From assembly GCF_026342015.1 (NCBI RefSeq), contig NZ_JAPENL010000003.1:434001-498000 (forward strand): a stretch of 64,000 bases of DNA. Direction: 5' to 3'. The DNA is from Micromonospora lupini (GTDB taxonomy: Bacteria > Actinomycetota > Actinomycetes > Mycobacteriales > Micromonosporaceae). The position numbers were made by a program, and so were the translations under genes. The notes beneath the pieces are model-generated. The model did no database searches and was not told the origin of the DNA. It was given only the letters and a program-made list of their open reading frames with translations. Shown piece by piece: positions 1 through 8,922 of the stretch (its first letter is position 1; every line of letters begins with the position of its first letter).

Positions 1-1811
1 CCGGCGATCAGCTCCGGCACCGCCCCGCCGAGCGTCTGCGCCATGTCGAAGATGCCTGCCGCGATCCGGGCCGCGTGCGCGTCGAAACGGTAGTGCCGCA
101 GGCCGGCGGCGACAAGCGCGTTGTCCGACGGCCACACCGCCCCCAGGTGCGAGCCCACCGGGTTGTACGGGCGCTGCCCGGCGGCGTACGTCCGCACGCC
201 CCACCCGTTGAACAGCCGCGGCCCGAGCAGGTGCTCGGCGACCGCCTCGGCGCGATCGTCCGCGACGATCCCGCTCCACAGCAGGTGCCCGATGTTGGAC
301 GCCAGCGCGTCCACCGGCTCGCCGTACGGGTCCAGCGCCAACGCGTAGTACTCCCGGTGCGGCAGCCAGAAGTCCCTGTTGAACCGCTCCTTGAGCGCCG
401 CCGCCTCCCGATCGAGCCGGTCGGCGTACGCGGGCTCGCCCCAGAACTCGCGGGCCAGCCGGGCGCCGCGCCGCTTCGCGTCGTACGCGTAGCCCTGCAA
501 CTCGCAGGTGGCGCGGGGAAGCGCGGGCAGCCGACCGTGCGCGTCGACTATCGCGTCGGTGGAGTCCTTCCAGGACTGGTTCACGATGCCGTGCCGCTCG
601 TTGCGGCGCTGGTAGCGCAGGTAGCCGTCACCGGTCAGATCGCCGTACTCGTCGATCCAGTCCAGCGCCAGCCGTGCCGGGTGGCGCAGCTCGCGAACCA
701 GGTCCGCGTCGCCGGACCACCGCTCGTACTCGTCGAGCAGGACCACGAACAGCGGTGTGGTGTCGGCCGCGCCGTAGTACAGCGCGTTCGGCCGCTCGCC
801 GAACGCGGCCAGCTCGCCGTAGCGCAACTGGACCAGGATCTTGCCCGGCTCCTCGTCGTGGTCGTCGTCGAGCTGGCCACCCTGCAGCAGCGCCAGCATC
901 CGCAGCGTCGCGCGGGCCAGCTCGGGGGTGAACGCCAGGCTCTGCAGGCAGGCGATGATGGCGTCCCGCCCGCACATTCCCATCGCCCACGGCAGGCCGC
1001 CGACCGGCACCCGGTCGCTGAGCGCGAGCGGCTGGTATCGCAGCGCCGCCAGGGCGGCCAGAGCGCCCTGGTACGTCTCCTCCAGGCCGTCCCGTTCGGC
1101 CACCAACTGCGGGGCCCGGCTCAGCCACGCGGCCAGGTCGTCGCCCATTCCGTCCCGCACGATCTGCTGGTGTGACTCCACTTCGGTGCGCATGTCCCGG
1201 TCACCCTCGCCCTGCATGGTCATGCTGACGTGCAGGGTGGTCTCCCACGTCCCCTCGGGCGGGACCCGGATCCGGAACGTGAGCCCCTCCTCGTCGATCT
1301 CGGCGGGGGCGGTGCTGCGCACCGTGGTGACGCGGCCGAACCGCTCCCGCTCGTAGCGCAGCACGAGCGCCGCACGGTGGTCGTCGGTCGTGACGTGGAC
1401 GACCCGCGGTCGGGGCTGTGCGACGTCGGCGATCTCGGCGATGTCGGTGAAGTCCGCGCTCACCTCCATCCGCACGGTGAAGTCGGCGGGCTCCGCCGAG
1501 TGGTTGAGCACGGTGATCCGCTCGTGCAGGCAGTCGTGCACCGAGCGGTGGCGGATGATCGACACGTCGGCGTCCACGTAGTGACTCGCCGCGCCCGGCA
1601 CCAGGAAGAACCGGGTCTCGTAGTACGTCATGTCGTCGCGGGAGAGCGCGTTGAGGCGTTCCCCGTCGATGCTGAGCACCCACCGGGACAGGAAGCGGGT
1701 GTCGAACGAGAAGAGACCGACGGGCGCCTGCGGATCGACCTCCATGTCGCCCTGGGCGTCGCTGATCGCGAACACGTTCCCGGCGATCACGTGCACCTGC
1801 TCCTGCCTCAT
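1..1811 (-). CDS. Glycogen debranching N-terminal domain protein / amylo-alpha-1,6-glucosidase type (partial, cut by window edge)
   Basis: The minus strand is open from the ATG at 1811 to the window edge, giving about 603 codons without a stop. The N-terminal part (MRQEQVHVIAGNVFAISD, then FDTRFLSRW) matches the N-terminal domain of actinobacterial glycogen debranching-like proteins. The second half has the alpha/alpha-barrel signatures of amylo-alpha-1,6-glucosidases: GLPWAMGMCGRDA, the NQSWKDS stretch, NIGHLLWSG, then VWPSDNALVAAGL. The visible end reads GGAVPELIAG, close to the PELFxGF motif near the end of the family, so roughly 100 residues are probably missing. It is expected to be a cytoplasmic alpha-glucan processing enzyme; the substrate cannot be read from the sequence. 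Its start overlaps the stop of the upstream gene by ATGA, so the two are translationally coupled. Confidence 0.88.
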   Translation of the reverse strand, partial: MRQEQVHVIAGNVFAISDAQGDMEVDPQAPVGLFSFDTRFLSRWVLSIDGERLNALSRDDMTYYETRFFLVPGAASHYVDADVSIIRHRSVHDCLHERITVLNHSAEPADFTVRMEVSADFTDIAEIADVAQPRPRVVHVTTDDHRAALVLRYERERFGRVTTVRSTAPAEIDEEGLTFRIRVPPEGTWETTLHVSMTMQGEGDRDMRTEVESHQQIVRDGMGDDLAAWLSRAPQLVAERDGLEETYQGALAALAALRYQPLALSDRVPVGGLPWAMGMCGRDAIIACLQSLAFTPELARATLRMLALLQGGQLDDDHDEEPGKILVQLRYGELAAFGERPNALYYGAADTTPLFVVLLDEYERWSGDADLVRELRHPARLALDWIDEYGDLTGDGYLRYQRRNERHGIVNQSWKDSTDAIVDAHGRLPALPRATCELQGYAYDAKRRGARLAREFWGEPAYADRLDREAAALKERFNRDFWLPHREYYALALDPYGEPVDALASNIGHLLWSGIVADDRAEAVAEHLLGPRLFNGWGVRTYAAGQRPYNPVGSHLGAVWPSDNALVAAGLRHYRFDAHAARIAAGIFDMAQTLGGAVPELIA

Positions 1812-2197
1812 CGCGACCCCTCCTGTGTCGCGAGGGCCGCTCGGCCCAGCTCACGGGGATGCCGGGCACCGGCCGGGCCGGGGAAGATCCGGCGCAACAG
1901 CATCAGCAGCGCCATGTCGCCGCGCACGGTCAGCTCGTTGCGCAGCAACGCCTCGGCGAGGTGCAACCGGCCGTTGGCGAGCTGGTCGAAGACCGCCCGG
2001 TCGGCGCGGACCAGCAGGTCGGCGTCGTCGGCCGACCGGTTCACCCGCACGTGCTGGTCGGCGACTGTCAGGTACCAGTGATCGGTGCAGCCGTCGCCGC
2101 GCATGTCCAGGCGCAGCGTCCCGGCGGTGGTCGCGGGCAGGTCGGCGCGCCGGCCCGGGTCGAGGTCCTGCAGGAACCGCGCCGCCGTCGTGCCCAT
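1808..2197 (-). CDS. SCP2 sterol-binding-like domain protein
   Basis: This 129-residue protein has the pattern of a small SCP2-like domain: an N-terminal helix, a strand giving LRLDMRGDG, YLTVADQHVRV, DADLLVRADRAVFDQLANG, then a helix ending LLMLLRRIFPG. SCP2 folds bind hydrophobic ligands or act as accessory domains; no ligand can be assigned here. The ATG at 2197 has an excellent ribosome site (GGGAGGTGACCTG just upstream). The stop overlaps the start of the debranching-type enzyme by four bases, so both are made from one transcript. A function in the same pathway is inference only. Confidence 0.7.
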   Translation of the reverse strand: MGTTAARFLQDLDPGRRADLPATTAGTLRLDMRGDGCTDHWYLTVADQHVRVNRSADDADLLVRADRAVFDQLANGRLHLAEALLRNELTVRGDMALLMLLRRIFPGPAGARHPRELGRAALATQEGSR

Positions 2198-2224
2198 CAG
2201 GTCACCTCCCGCATCCCGACAGGA

Positions 2225-2266
2225 TCACCCGGCGCGGGGTGAGCGGAAGTCACCCGATCCGGGTGA
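2225..2266 (-). terminator. Tandem small hairpins after the DinB-fold gene
   Basis: Two successive inverted repeats share the same outer arms. TCACCC/GGGTGA lies at 2225-2230 and 2237-2242, and TCACCCG/CGGGTGA at 2250-2256 and 2260-2266. They sit between the stop of the DinB-fold gene and the start of the SCP2-like gene, both on the minus strand. They could be a terminator, or operator copies for the downstream pair. No T-run follows. Confidence 0.45.
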
Positions 2267-2282
2267 ACCGGGAGGACGGGGG

Positions 2283-2789
2283 TTAGGGCCTGATGAGGCC
2301 GCGGACGTAGGCGGCCTGCCCGGCGTGTTGCAGGTCGTCGTCGGCGATGCTGACCAGCCGCACGCCGAGGGTGACAGGCGGGTCCCACGACTCGTCGACG
2401 ACGCGGTCCAGGTCCGCCGGTCGCAGCCCCGCCAGGAACGATCCGGTACGTGCCGCGACCGCCTCGAAGTAGTCGAGAAGCGCCTGTGCGCTCTCCGGCC
2501 GCACCTCAGCCACCTGCTCGGGCTTGTGGCCGTAGCCGGTGTTGTCCGGGTCGGCGGTGAGCCCGAACCGCCCCGCCCAGTCCCCGCTCACCCAGACCTG
2601 CTCGGTGTCGAGCAGGTCGGCGACGTGGTGGTCCTGGACGCGGGTCAGGTGCCAGACCAGCCACCCGACCGGGTTGGCGCCCTCGCCGGGCGCCCAGCGC
2701 AGCTCTTGCGGGGTGAGGCCGTCGACCGCCGCGCGGACGAGGTCGGGCAGCCGGTTGTACGTCTCGGTCAGCAGCTCACTCACGTCCAC
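2283..2789 (-). CDS. DinB-fold (DUF664-type) protein
   Basis: This 168-residue protein shows the four-helix DinB pattern. LTETYNRLPDLVRAAVDGLT is followed by GANPVGWLVWHLTRVQDHHVADL, carrying the first metal-ligand histidine region (W-x-x-H), and IADDDLQHAGQAAYVRG supplies the last histidine region (LQHAGQ). DinB/DUF664 proteins are often metal-dependent and several use mycothiol as a cofactor in actinomycetes; the substrate here is unknown. The start is GTG at 2789, with AGGAGGC about eight bases upstream. It stands alone, with small hairpins after its stop. Confidence 0.82.
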   Translation of the reverse strand: MDVSELLTETYNRLPDLVRAAVDGLTPQELRWAPGEGANPVGWLVWHLTRVQDHHVADLLDTEQVWVSGDWAGRFGLTADPDNTGYGHKPEQVAEVRPESAQALLDYFEAVAARTGSFLAGLRPADLDRVVDESWDPPVTLGVRLVSIADDDLQHAGQAAYVRGLIRP

Positions 2790-2868
2790 GGGGCACGCCT
2801 CCTGATCTGTTTCGGATCACGGTACCGCCGGACACCGACGGCCAAACCTCGGCCGCTACGGTGATCAC

Positions 2869-3384
2869 GTGGTCGCGGCGCTGGAGTTGTATCTGGACCC
2901 GGATGCCACCCGGCGGATCCGGGTGCTGTGGGACGCGCTGGAGGCCGAGGGCGTGCAGAGCATGCGCTCGTTGCTTGAGCAGCGGCACCGTCCGCACATC
3001 TCGCTCGCGGTGGCACCCCGCTTCGACCCCGAGCAGGTCGCCGAGGCGCTGCGCGAAACTGTCGTGGCGGCCCCACTGCACCTCGACTTCCAGCACGCCG
3101 GGCAGTTCGTCGGACGGGTGCTCTGGCTCGGTCCGACGCCCACACCGGAGTTGCTGGCCCACCAGCGGTTGGTGCACGGTCGGCTCGCCGACGCCGGCAT
3201 CACCCTGGCCGGGCACTACCAGCCGGGGCGCTGGGTGCCGCACTGCACGCTGTCCATGCGGGTGCCGAACGCGCTGATGGCGACGGCGGTGCGCCGCTGC
3301 CTGGAGGTGCTGCCGCTGGCGGCGACAGTTGTCGGCGCGGCGCTCACCGACCACGCCCGCGGCATCGCCCACCCGCTGCCCTAG
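2869..3384 (+). CDS. 2'-5' RNA ligase / 2H phosphoesterase family protein
   Basis: This 171-residue protein carries the two histidine motifs of the 2H phosphoesterase superfamily: RPHISLAV near residue 43 and PHCTLSM near residue 125. The family includes LigT-like 2'-5' RNA ligases and cyclic phosphodiesterases; the natural substrate of the bacterial members is mostly unknown. The start is a GTG at 2869 with a weak ribosome site. It is divergent from the DinB-fold gene, and its stop is followed by the palindrome at 3473-3524. Confidence 0.82.
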   Translation: MVAALELYLDPDATRRIRVLWDALEAEGVQSMRSLLEQRHRPHISLAVAPRFDPEQVAEALRETVVAAPLHLDFQHAGQFVGRVLWLGPTPTPELLAHQRLVHGRLADAGITLAGHYQPGRWVPHCTLSMRVPNALMATAVRRCLEVLPLAATVVGAALTDHARGIAHPLP

Positions 3385-3472
3385 GCGAGTACGTCCTTAC
3401 TCAAGACCGGGCTGGGGTTGCGGCGAAGGACGCCGGCCGTCCGCTGTGGCTGCCCGCCGTGTCGATGTGCTG

Positions 3473-3524
3473 GTGAGCGGTATACCTCAGAGGTATGAAT
3501 ATGACTCTGAGGTATACCGCTCAC
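3473..3524. repeat. 52-bp perfect inverted repeat (20-bp arms, 12-nt AT-rich loop)
   Basis: The left arm at 3473-3492 (GTGAGCGGTATACCTCAGAG) is exactly the reverse complement of the right arm at 3505-3524. The loop (3493-3504) is GTATGAATATGA. The element is much more AT-rich than its surroundings and lies between two convergent genes, so it could serve as a bidirectional terminator. However, it lacks a T-run, and its base composition looks more like a REP-type interspersed palindrome. Confidence 0.85.
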
Positions 3525-3613
3525 GACCATATCCGCCCTCAGAGAGGTGACCGACGGTCACCGCCGGCCGCCGGCTGCGCCCACTGCCCCCGGCCGGGTT
3601 GGGAATTACTCGT

Positions 3614-4837
3614 CTAGGCCGCGTCGCGTCGCCGCCGCGAGACCGTCGCCCCGGCCGCCGCGGCGAGCGTGACCGACGCCCCGGCGACAAGCAGCAGGCG
3701 CGGGCCCAGTGGGGCGAGCACCCCGGCCAGCCCGGTGCCGAGCGAGGCGGCGGCCACCTTCAGCGCCGCCGTGGACACGAACACCTGTGCCCGTACGTCG
3801 TCCGGCGCGTACGCCGACCGGGCGGCCAGGGTGGCCGCGAAGAGCGGCGCGGTCGCCGCCCCGGCCAGCGCGAACGCGGCGACGGCCACCGGGAAGCCGG
3901 GCACGGCCGCGCAGAGCGCGACCGCCACCGCGCCGAGCGCCGCCCATCCGACGGTGAGCCGCTCCGGCTCGCCGGTGAGCGGGAACGCCGTGACCAGGAG
4001 CGCGGCGACGAGGTTTCCGCCCCCGTAGGCGGCGGCGAGCACCGCGCCGGAGACCGCCTCCCGACCGAGGTCCGCCGCCAGCATGATGGCGAGCACCGAG
4101 ATCGCCCCACCGGTGAGCGCGCCGACCATGGTGACCCCGGTGACCCGGCGCAGCGGCCCGGGCCCGAGCAGCGCTCGCAGCCCGCCGCGCGCGGCGGGCC
4201 GGGCCCGCGCCGGACCGTGCCGTCCGGGGACGCGGGCCGGCAGTGTGCCCACCAGGGCCGCCGCGACCACTGTGGCGGCGGCCAGCCCGAGCAGGGACAT
4301 CCGGGGTCCGGCCACGGCGGCGAGCACTGCCACGAGGGCCGGGCCGGCGCTGCCGCCCACCCCGTACGTCACCGCGTCCCAGCCCTGACCACGGCGCTGC
4401 GCCCGCTCGTCCGGGGCGAGGAGCGCGGCCAGCCGGCTGCTCAGTCCCCCCGTCAGCAGCGGCCCACAGGCACCGGCCACGATCAGCAGGGCGGCAGGCA
4501 CACCGACCGGCACCCGGCCGAGCAGCAGCGCGGCCAGCGCGACAGCTCCGGCGTACGTGGCGAAGGCGGCGGCCAGCAGGCCCCGACCGTCCGGTGCCCG
4601 GTCCAGCGGACGGGCGAGGAACGGTCCCAGCAGGTGCGGTGCGGTCAGGCAGGTGGCCAGCAGACCGCCCAGCAGCGTCGGGCGACTGGCCCCGACCTCC
4701 GGCAGGGTGGCCAACAGGACCACGCCCACCGCGGCGCCCGCGTCCGCGCCCCGGGCGAGCGTCGCCGCGACGAGGTAGTGGGGCAACGCTCGGCGCCCGT
4801 GAACGACGGGTGCGGCCGCGTCGAGAGATTCACTCAC
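3614..4837 (-). CDS. MFS transporter
   Basis: The protein is about 407 residues with roughly twelve hydrophobic segments separated by short polar loops. Between the two halves lies a longer basic loop (PARVPGRHGPARARPAARGG), the usual central loop of major facilitator proteins. The frame stays open upstream to 5068, but the upstream residues are arginine-rich and unlike a membrane protein N-terminus. A GTG at 4837 (V-S-E-S-L-D-A-A-A) gives a normal start. The substrate is not predictable. It is convergent with the 2'-5' RNA ligase-like gene, with the palindrome between them. Confidence 0.82.
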   Translation of the reverse strand: MSESLDAAAPVVHGRRALPHYLVAATLARGADAGAAVGVVLLATLPEVGASRPTLLGGLLATCLTAPHLLGPFLARPLDRAPDGRGLLAAAFATYAGAVALAALLLGRVPVGVPAALLIVAGACGPLLTGGLSSRLAALLAPDERAQRRGQGWDAVTYGVGGSAGPALVAVLAAVAGPRMSLLGLAAATVVAAALVGTLPARVPGRHGPARARPAARGGLRALLGPGPLRRVTGVTMVGALTGGAISVLAIMLAADLGREAVSGAVLAAAYGGGNLVAALLVTAFPLTGEPERLTVGWAALGAVAVALCAAVPGFPVAVAAFALAGAATAPLFAATLAARSAYAPDDVRAQVFVSTAALKVAAASLGTGLAGVLAPLGPRLLLVAGASVTLAAAAGATVSRRRRDAA

Positions 4838-5066
4838 CCGTGCGTCGCTACCCAGTCGGCCGGTCGACACACCATCGAGGCGATATGTCCGGTTTGGCGG
4901 GCGACAGTCGGGAAACCGAAAACAGGGGGTGCGGATGCGGCCGGGCGTGGGATGGTTCGACGTGGATGCCGTACCGGTGGCGACCCGCGCAAGCGGGCCG
5001 CCCGGCCGGGGGCGCGGGCGCACACCGCGCCGCCCGCGGCGGCTTCGACGAGGAGAGGCAGGGCCC

Positions 5067-5252
5067 ATGCAGGCTCAGCGCAGGCCACCGCGCACGGAGC
5101 GGAGCCAGACCAACCACGACCGGACCGGTGGCGGGATGACCGGGGCGGCCACCCCGCTGACCATCTGGGCCGCCGCCGTGCTGCTCGGTCGCATCGGCGC
5201 CGGTGACGACGACAGCGAGGACGAGCGGCACATCCTGCGCGGCATCGAGTGA
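5067..5252 (+). CDS. Small hypothetical protein, 61 aa
   Basis: ATG at 5067 is preceded by GAGGAGAGGCAGGGCCC, a good ribosome site, which decides this start over an in-frame upstream ATG at 4929. The product has a basic N-terminus (MQAQRRPPRTERSQ), a short hydrophobic stretch (TPLTIWAAAVLLG) and a very acidic tail (GDDDSEDERH). The hydrophobic stretch is short for a membrane span. No family was recognised. Confidence 0.55.
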   Translation: MQAQRRPPRTERSQTNHDRTGGGMTGAATPLTIWAAAVLLGRIGAGDDDSEDERHILRGIE

Positions 5253-5268
5253 GCCTCGCGCCCCGCTC

Positions 5269-6396
5269 CTAGAGCCAGCCGCGCCGCTTGAAGACCAGGT
5301 AGAGGGTGCCGCAGACCAGCAGCATCAACAGCAGCGCGAACAGGTAGCCGAAGTGCCAGTTCAGCTCCGGCATGTGGACGAAGTTCATCCCGTACACGGT
5401 GCCGATGAGCGTGGGGGCGAACAGGATCGCGGCCCACGAGGAGACCTTCTTCAGCTCCTCGTTCTGCGCGTAGCTGGCCGCGGTCAGGCTGCGCATCTCC
5501 TCGTTCTGCTGCTGCGAGACGAGGGTGGCGTTGACGGTGAGGATGTTCTGCAGCAGGTGCCGGAAGCCGTCCACCCGCTCCACCACCTGGGTGAGGTGGT
5601 CGGTCACGTCGCGCAGGTAGCGGCGCAGCTCCTCGTCGGTGCCGTAGCTGCCGGCGCCGCTGGCCAACGCGTCGAGCATGCCGAGCAGTGGGCGGGCGGC
5701 CCGCTGGAACTCGATGACCTCCCGGCTGAGCCCGTAGATGCGCCGGCTGGCGTTCGGGTCGCCGCCGAAGACCTGGGTCTCGATCTCGTCGATGTCGTTC
5801 TCCAGGCCGGCGACCACCGGCGCGTACCCGTCGACGACCTGGTCGAGGATCGCGTACAGGACCGCCTCGGGGCCCCGGGCGAGCATCGGCGCGTCGGCCT
5901 CCATGCGCCGCCGGACCGCTGCCAGGTCGGGGACTTCGCCGTGGCGGACCGTCACCACGAAGCCGGGCCCGATGAACAGGTGCAGCTCGGAGAACTCCAC
6001 CTCCTCCCGCAGGTCGTCGTAACGGGCGGCACGCAGCACCACGAAGAGCGTGTGCCCGTACCGCTCCAGCTTGGGTCGCTGGTGGGCGTTGATCGCGTCC
6101 TCCACCGCCAGGTCGTGCAGGCGAAACTCGCGCGCCAGCGAGGAGATCTGGTCGATGTCGGGCCGGTACAACCCGATCCAGGCCATCGCGTCGTCCTGCT
6201 CCTGCAGGCAGGAGTACGTCTCCGCGAGGCCAGCCGGTGAGGCGAACCGGTGCCCCCGGATGTAGACGGCACTGTCCACCATGCCGCCGCAGGGCGGGGG
6301 CGGCTCCGGCGGTGGCGGCCCGCCGACGTGGCTCTCGTGTTCGTCGAGCTGGCGGCCGAAGCCACCACCCGGGCGGAAGCGACGGCCGCCGACCAT
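5269..6396 (-). CDS. corA: CorA-family magnesium/divalent cation transporter
   Basis: The protein is about 375 residues. A long soluble N-terminal domain (VDSAVYIRGHRF through QVVERVDGFRHLLQNILTVNATLVSQQQNEEMRSLTA) is followed by two C-terminal transmembrane helices. The CorA signature YGMN follows the first helix (TVYGMNFVHMPELNW), and the C-terminus is basic (FKRRGWL). CorA forms pentameric Mg2+ channels in the plasma membrane. The ATG at 6396 is chosen because GGAAGGAG lies eight bases upstream; the open frame continues to 6483 without a ribosome site. It is divergent from the APC permease gene. Confidence 0.93.
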   Translation of the reverse strand: MVGGRRFRPGGGFGRQLDEHESHVGGPPPPEPPPPCGGMVDSAVYIRGHRFASPAGLAETYSCLQEQDDAMAWIGLYRPDIDQISSLAREFRLHDLAVEDAINAHQRPKLERYGHTLFVVLRAARYDDLREEVEFSELHLFIGPGFVVTVRHGEVPDLAAVRRRMEADAPMLARGPEAVLYAILDQVVDGYAPVVAGLENDIDEIETQVFGGDPNASRRIYGLSREVIEFQRAARPLLGMLDALASGAGSYGTDEELRRYLRDVTDHLTQVVERVDGFRHLLQNILTVNATLVSQQQNEEMRSLTAASYAQNEELKKVSSWAAILFAPTLIGTVYGMNFVHMPELNWHFGYLFALLLMLLVCGTLYLVFKRRGWL

Positions 6397-6611
6397 GACC
6401 CGCTCCTTCCCCGGTGACATCCCATCCGGCGGCCTCCCGGCCCGACCGGACGGTTCGGCGCGGGGGCGCCGGAGGCGCTGCATCCCCCCTGCCCCCGGAC
6501 CGAAACCCTCCGACGGGCCGGCCGACGGGCGGGTTCGGCGTACCCGGGACGGGCGCGCGCGGCGGGGCGGATACTCGCGGTGACCATGGGCGGAGGACGG
6601 AGGAAACGCCG

Positions 6612-8552
6612 GTGCAGGGCGACAGGCGCGGCGGGCGGCTGCGCGGCTGGCTGCTCGACGGCGGTACGGAGCGGGCCGCGCGGCATTCCGGCCCGGGCGG
6701 CCGCCCGCCCGAGGATCGGCACCACCCGTGGTGGAAGGTGATGTGCCTGACCGGCGTCGACTACTTCTCGACGCTGGGCTACCAGCCGGGCATCGCGGCG
6801 CTGGCCGCCGGGGCGCTGTCGCCGGTGGCGACGCTTGTGCTGGTGCTGGTGACGCTGCTGGGCGCGCTGCCTGTGTATCGGCGGGTGGCGGTGGAGAGCC
6901 CGCACGGTGAGGGCTCGATAGCGATGCTCGTACGCCTGCTGAGCTACTGGCCGGGGAAGCTGTTCGTGCTGGTGCTGCTCGGTTTCGCGGCCACCGACTT
7001 CATCATCACCATCACCCTCTCGGCGGCGGACGCGACAGCCCACCTCGACGAGAACCCGTTCTGGCCCAGCGGGCTCAAGGGACACGAGGTGCTCCTCACG
7101 CTGCTGCTTGTGGCACTGCTGGGCGCGGTGTTCCTCAAGGGATTCGGCGAGGCCATCGGGATCGCGGTCGTCCTGGTCGCTGTCTACCTGGCGCTGAACG
7201 CGGTGGTCATCGCCGACGCGCTGTGGCGGGTGGTGACCCACCCGAGCGCGGTCGGGGACTGGACGACAGCCCTGAGCACCGGGCACGGCGATCCCCTGCT
7301 GGTGGTCGGGCTGTCCCTGCTGGTGTTCCCGAAGCTGGCGTTGGGCCTGTCCGGTTTCGAGACCGGGGTGGCCGTGATGCCGCACATCCAGGGGGACCGC
7401 CAGGACTCGGAGGACCGCCCGCTGGGCCGGATCCGGGGCGCGCGGCGGTTGCTCACGACCGCCGCCGCGACGATGAGCGTCTTCCTGATCACCAGCAGCG
7501 TGACCACCACCGTGCTGATCCCACCGGAGGCGTTCCAGCCCGGCGGTCCGGCGAACGGCCGGGCACTGGCCTACCTGGCGCACCAACACCTCGGCGGGGT
7601 GTTCGGCACCGTCTACGACCTGTCCACGATCGCGATCCTGTGGTTCGCGGGGGCGTCGGCGATGGCCGGTCTACTCAACCTCGTACCCCGGTATCTGCCG
7701 CGTTACGGCATGGCCCCTGCCTGGGCGCGGGCGGTCCGGCCGCTGGTGCTGGTCTTCACCGCGGTGGCGTTCCTGATCACTGTGGTCTTCTCCGCAAGCG
7801 TGGACGCGCAGGGCGGGGCGTACGCCACAGGGGTCCTGGTGTTGATCACCTCGGCGGCGACGGCCGTGACCCTCGCGGCGCGGCGACGGCGGCAGCGGGG
7901 GCGGACGTGGGCGTTCGGCACCATCGCGCTGATCTTCGTCTACACCACAGTGGCGAACGTCGTGGAACGCCCCGACGGCGTCAAGATCGCCGCCTGTTTC
8001 ATCGGCGGGATGATCCTGGTGTCGGTGCTGTCCCGGATCATGCGGGCCTACGAGCTGCGGGTCGACCACGTCGAGCTGGACCCGGTCGCCGCCCGGATGA
8101 TCGACGAGCGCGCCACCCGTCGGATCCGCCTCATCGCGCACGAGCCGCAGCGCCACGACCCGGCCGAGTACCGCGCCAAGCTGGCGCAGACCATGGCGGA
8201 CAACGAATTCCCCGACGACAGCGACGTCATCTTCGTCGAGGTCCACGTCGGCGACCCGTCGGACTTCGAGACCGACCTGCTGGTGCGCGGCAGCGTGGCG
8301 CACGACAGCTACCCGGTGCTCAGCCTGACCGGCTCCTCGGTGCCCACCGCGCTCGCCGCCCTGCTGCTGGAGATCCGCGACCGGAGCCGGCGACGCCCCC
8401 ACATCTACTTCGACTGGAGCGAGGGCGGCCCGGGTCGCAACATCCTTCGCTACCTGGCGTTCGGGCAGGGCGCCATCGCTTCGGTCACCCGGGAGATCCT
8501 GCGTCGCCAGGAGCCCGACCCGCGCCGTCGGCCGCACGTGCACGCCGGTTGA
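6612..8552 (+). CDS. APC-superfamily amino acid permease with C-terminal cytosolic domain
   Basis: The protein is about 646 residues. WWKVMCLTGVDYFSTLGYQPGIA begins the first membrane helix and is typical of an actinobacterial subgroup of the amino acid-polyamine-organocation superfamily. About twelve hydrophobic segments run to near residue 480. They are followed by a soluble tail of about 150 residues (IRLIAHEPQRHDPAEYRAKL, then HIYFDWSEGGPGRN). A GTG at 6612 has GGAGGA upstream and is preferred over the earlier in-frame ATG. The substrate is unknown. The gene runs into the sulfur-related region, but the riboswitch downstream shows a separate transcription unit starts there. Confidence 0.83.
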   Translation: MQGDRRGGRLRGWLLDGGTERAARHSGPGGRPPEDRHHPWWKVMCLTGVDYFSTLGYQPGIAALAAGALSPVATLVLVLVTLLGALPVYRRVAVESPHGEGSIAMLVRLLSYWPGKLFVLVLLGFAATDFIITITLSAADATAHLDENPFWPSGLKGHEVLLTLLLVALLGAVFLKGFGEAIGIAVVLVAVYLALNAVVIADALWRVVTHPSAVGDWTTALSTGHGDPLLVVGLSLLVFPKLALGLSGFETGVAVMPHIQGDRQDSEDRPLGRIRGARRLLTTAAATMSVFLITSSVTTTVLIPPEAFQPGGPANGRALAYLAHQHLGGVFGTVYDLSTIAILWFAGASAMAGLLNLVPRYLPRYGMAPAWARAVRPLVLVFTAVAFLITVVFSASVDAQGGAYATGVLVLITSAATAVTLAARRRRQRGRTWAFGTIALIFVYTTVANVVERPDGVKIAACFIGGMILVSVLSRIMRAYELRVDHVELDPVAARMIDERATRRIRLIAHEPQRHDPAEYRAKLAQTMADNEFPDDSDVIFVEVHVGDPSDFETDLLVRGSVAHDSYPVLSLTGSSVPTALAALLLEIRDRSRRRPHIYFDWSEGGPGRNILRYLAFGQGAIASVTREILRRQEPDPRRRPHVHAG

Positions 8553-8634
8553 CCTGCGGGTCGAACCGTCGCCGACGGTGAGCGTGGTCATAACGGCTGG
8601 ACGGTTCACCGGTCGGAGCTGCTAGCCTCGGCGC

Positions 8635-8760
8635 AGGTCATGAGCGCCAGCGCGAAGCCCCGGCTCGCTGGCCGGCAACCCTCCTCCGCGGTGGGGTGCC
8701 CCGGGTGAAGACCAGGCACCGACACGACGTCGGCGCAAGCGTGGCCTGGCACCCAGGTCA
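8635..8760 (+). promoter_or_regulatory. SAM-IV riboswitch
   Basis: The stretch starting at 8635 (AGGTCATGAGCGCCAGC) and continuing through CCGGCAACCCTCC (8672-8684), GGTGGGGTGCCCCGGGTG and GAAGACCAGGC matches the SAM-IV consensus known from actinomycetes as I remember it. GGTC at 8636 can pair with GACC at 8710-8713 to close the aptamer. Downstream, CCAGGC/GCCTGG arms enclose a CCGAC/GTCGG hairpin, as expected for the extra 3' helix. The CCCGGG of the aptamer (8700-8705) is complementary to the CCCGGG that is part of the leader's ribosome site (8769-8774), so SAM binding could control translation of the leader; that mechanism is inference. Confidence 0.88.
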
Positions 8761-8781
8761 GCACCAGACCCGGGAGACCGT

Positions 8782-8922
8782 ATGCGCATCCTCAGCCCCA
8801 CCCCACCGGCAGACGTCGCGGATCTGCGCGCCGGCCGGCTCGCGCCGGCACTGACCCGGCGACGGCACGTGGACATGATGCGAATGTGCAGCGCGGCGTG
8901 TCGCCGCCGCACCGCGCACTGA
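8782..8922 (+). CDS. Putative cysteine-responsive leader peptide, 46 aa
   Basis: An ATG at 8782, just after CCCGGGAGA, opens a 46-codon frame whose second half reads LTRRRHVDMMRMCSAACRRR. This fits the 'putative leader peptide' pattern found upstream of sulfur and cysteine genes in Streptomyces and relatives (RRHVDLxRxxSAxCR). Cysteines are at codons 36 and 40, near the end. Such leaders sense charged cysteinyl-tRNA through ribosome stalling. After the stop, a GC-rich hairpin (GGCGCAC/GTGCGCGCC, about 8979-8999) lies just before the ribosome site of the binding-protein gene and could be the controlled structure. Confidence 0.75.
   Translation: MRILSPTPPADVADLRAGRLAPALTRRRHVDMMRMCSAACRRRTAH

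Noticed and set aside
3599..5206. Long plus-strand open frame opposite the MFS gene
   Set aside because: Product is rich in G, R, Q and E without membrane or fold pattern; it mirrors the codon bias of the real minus-strand gene.
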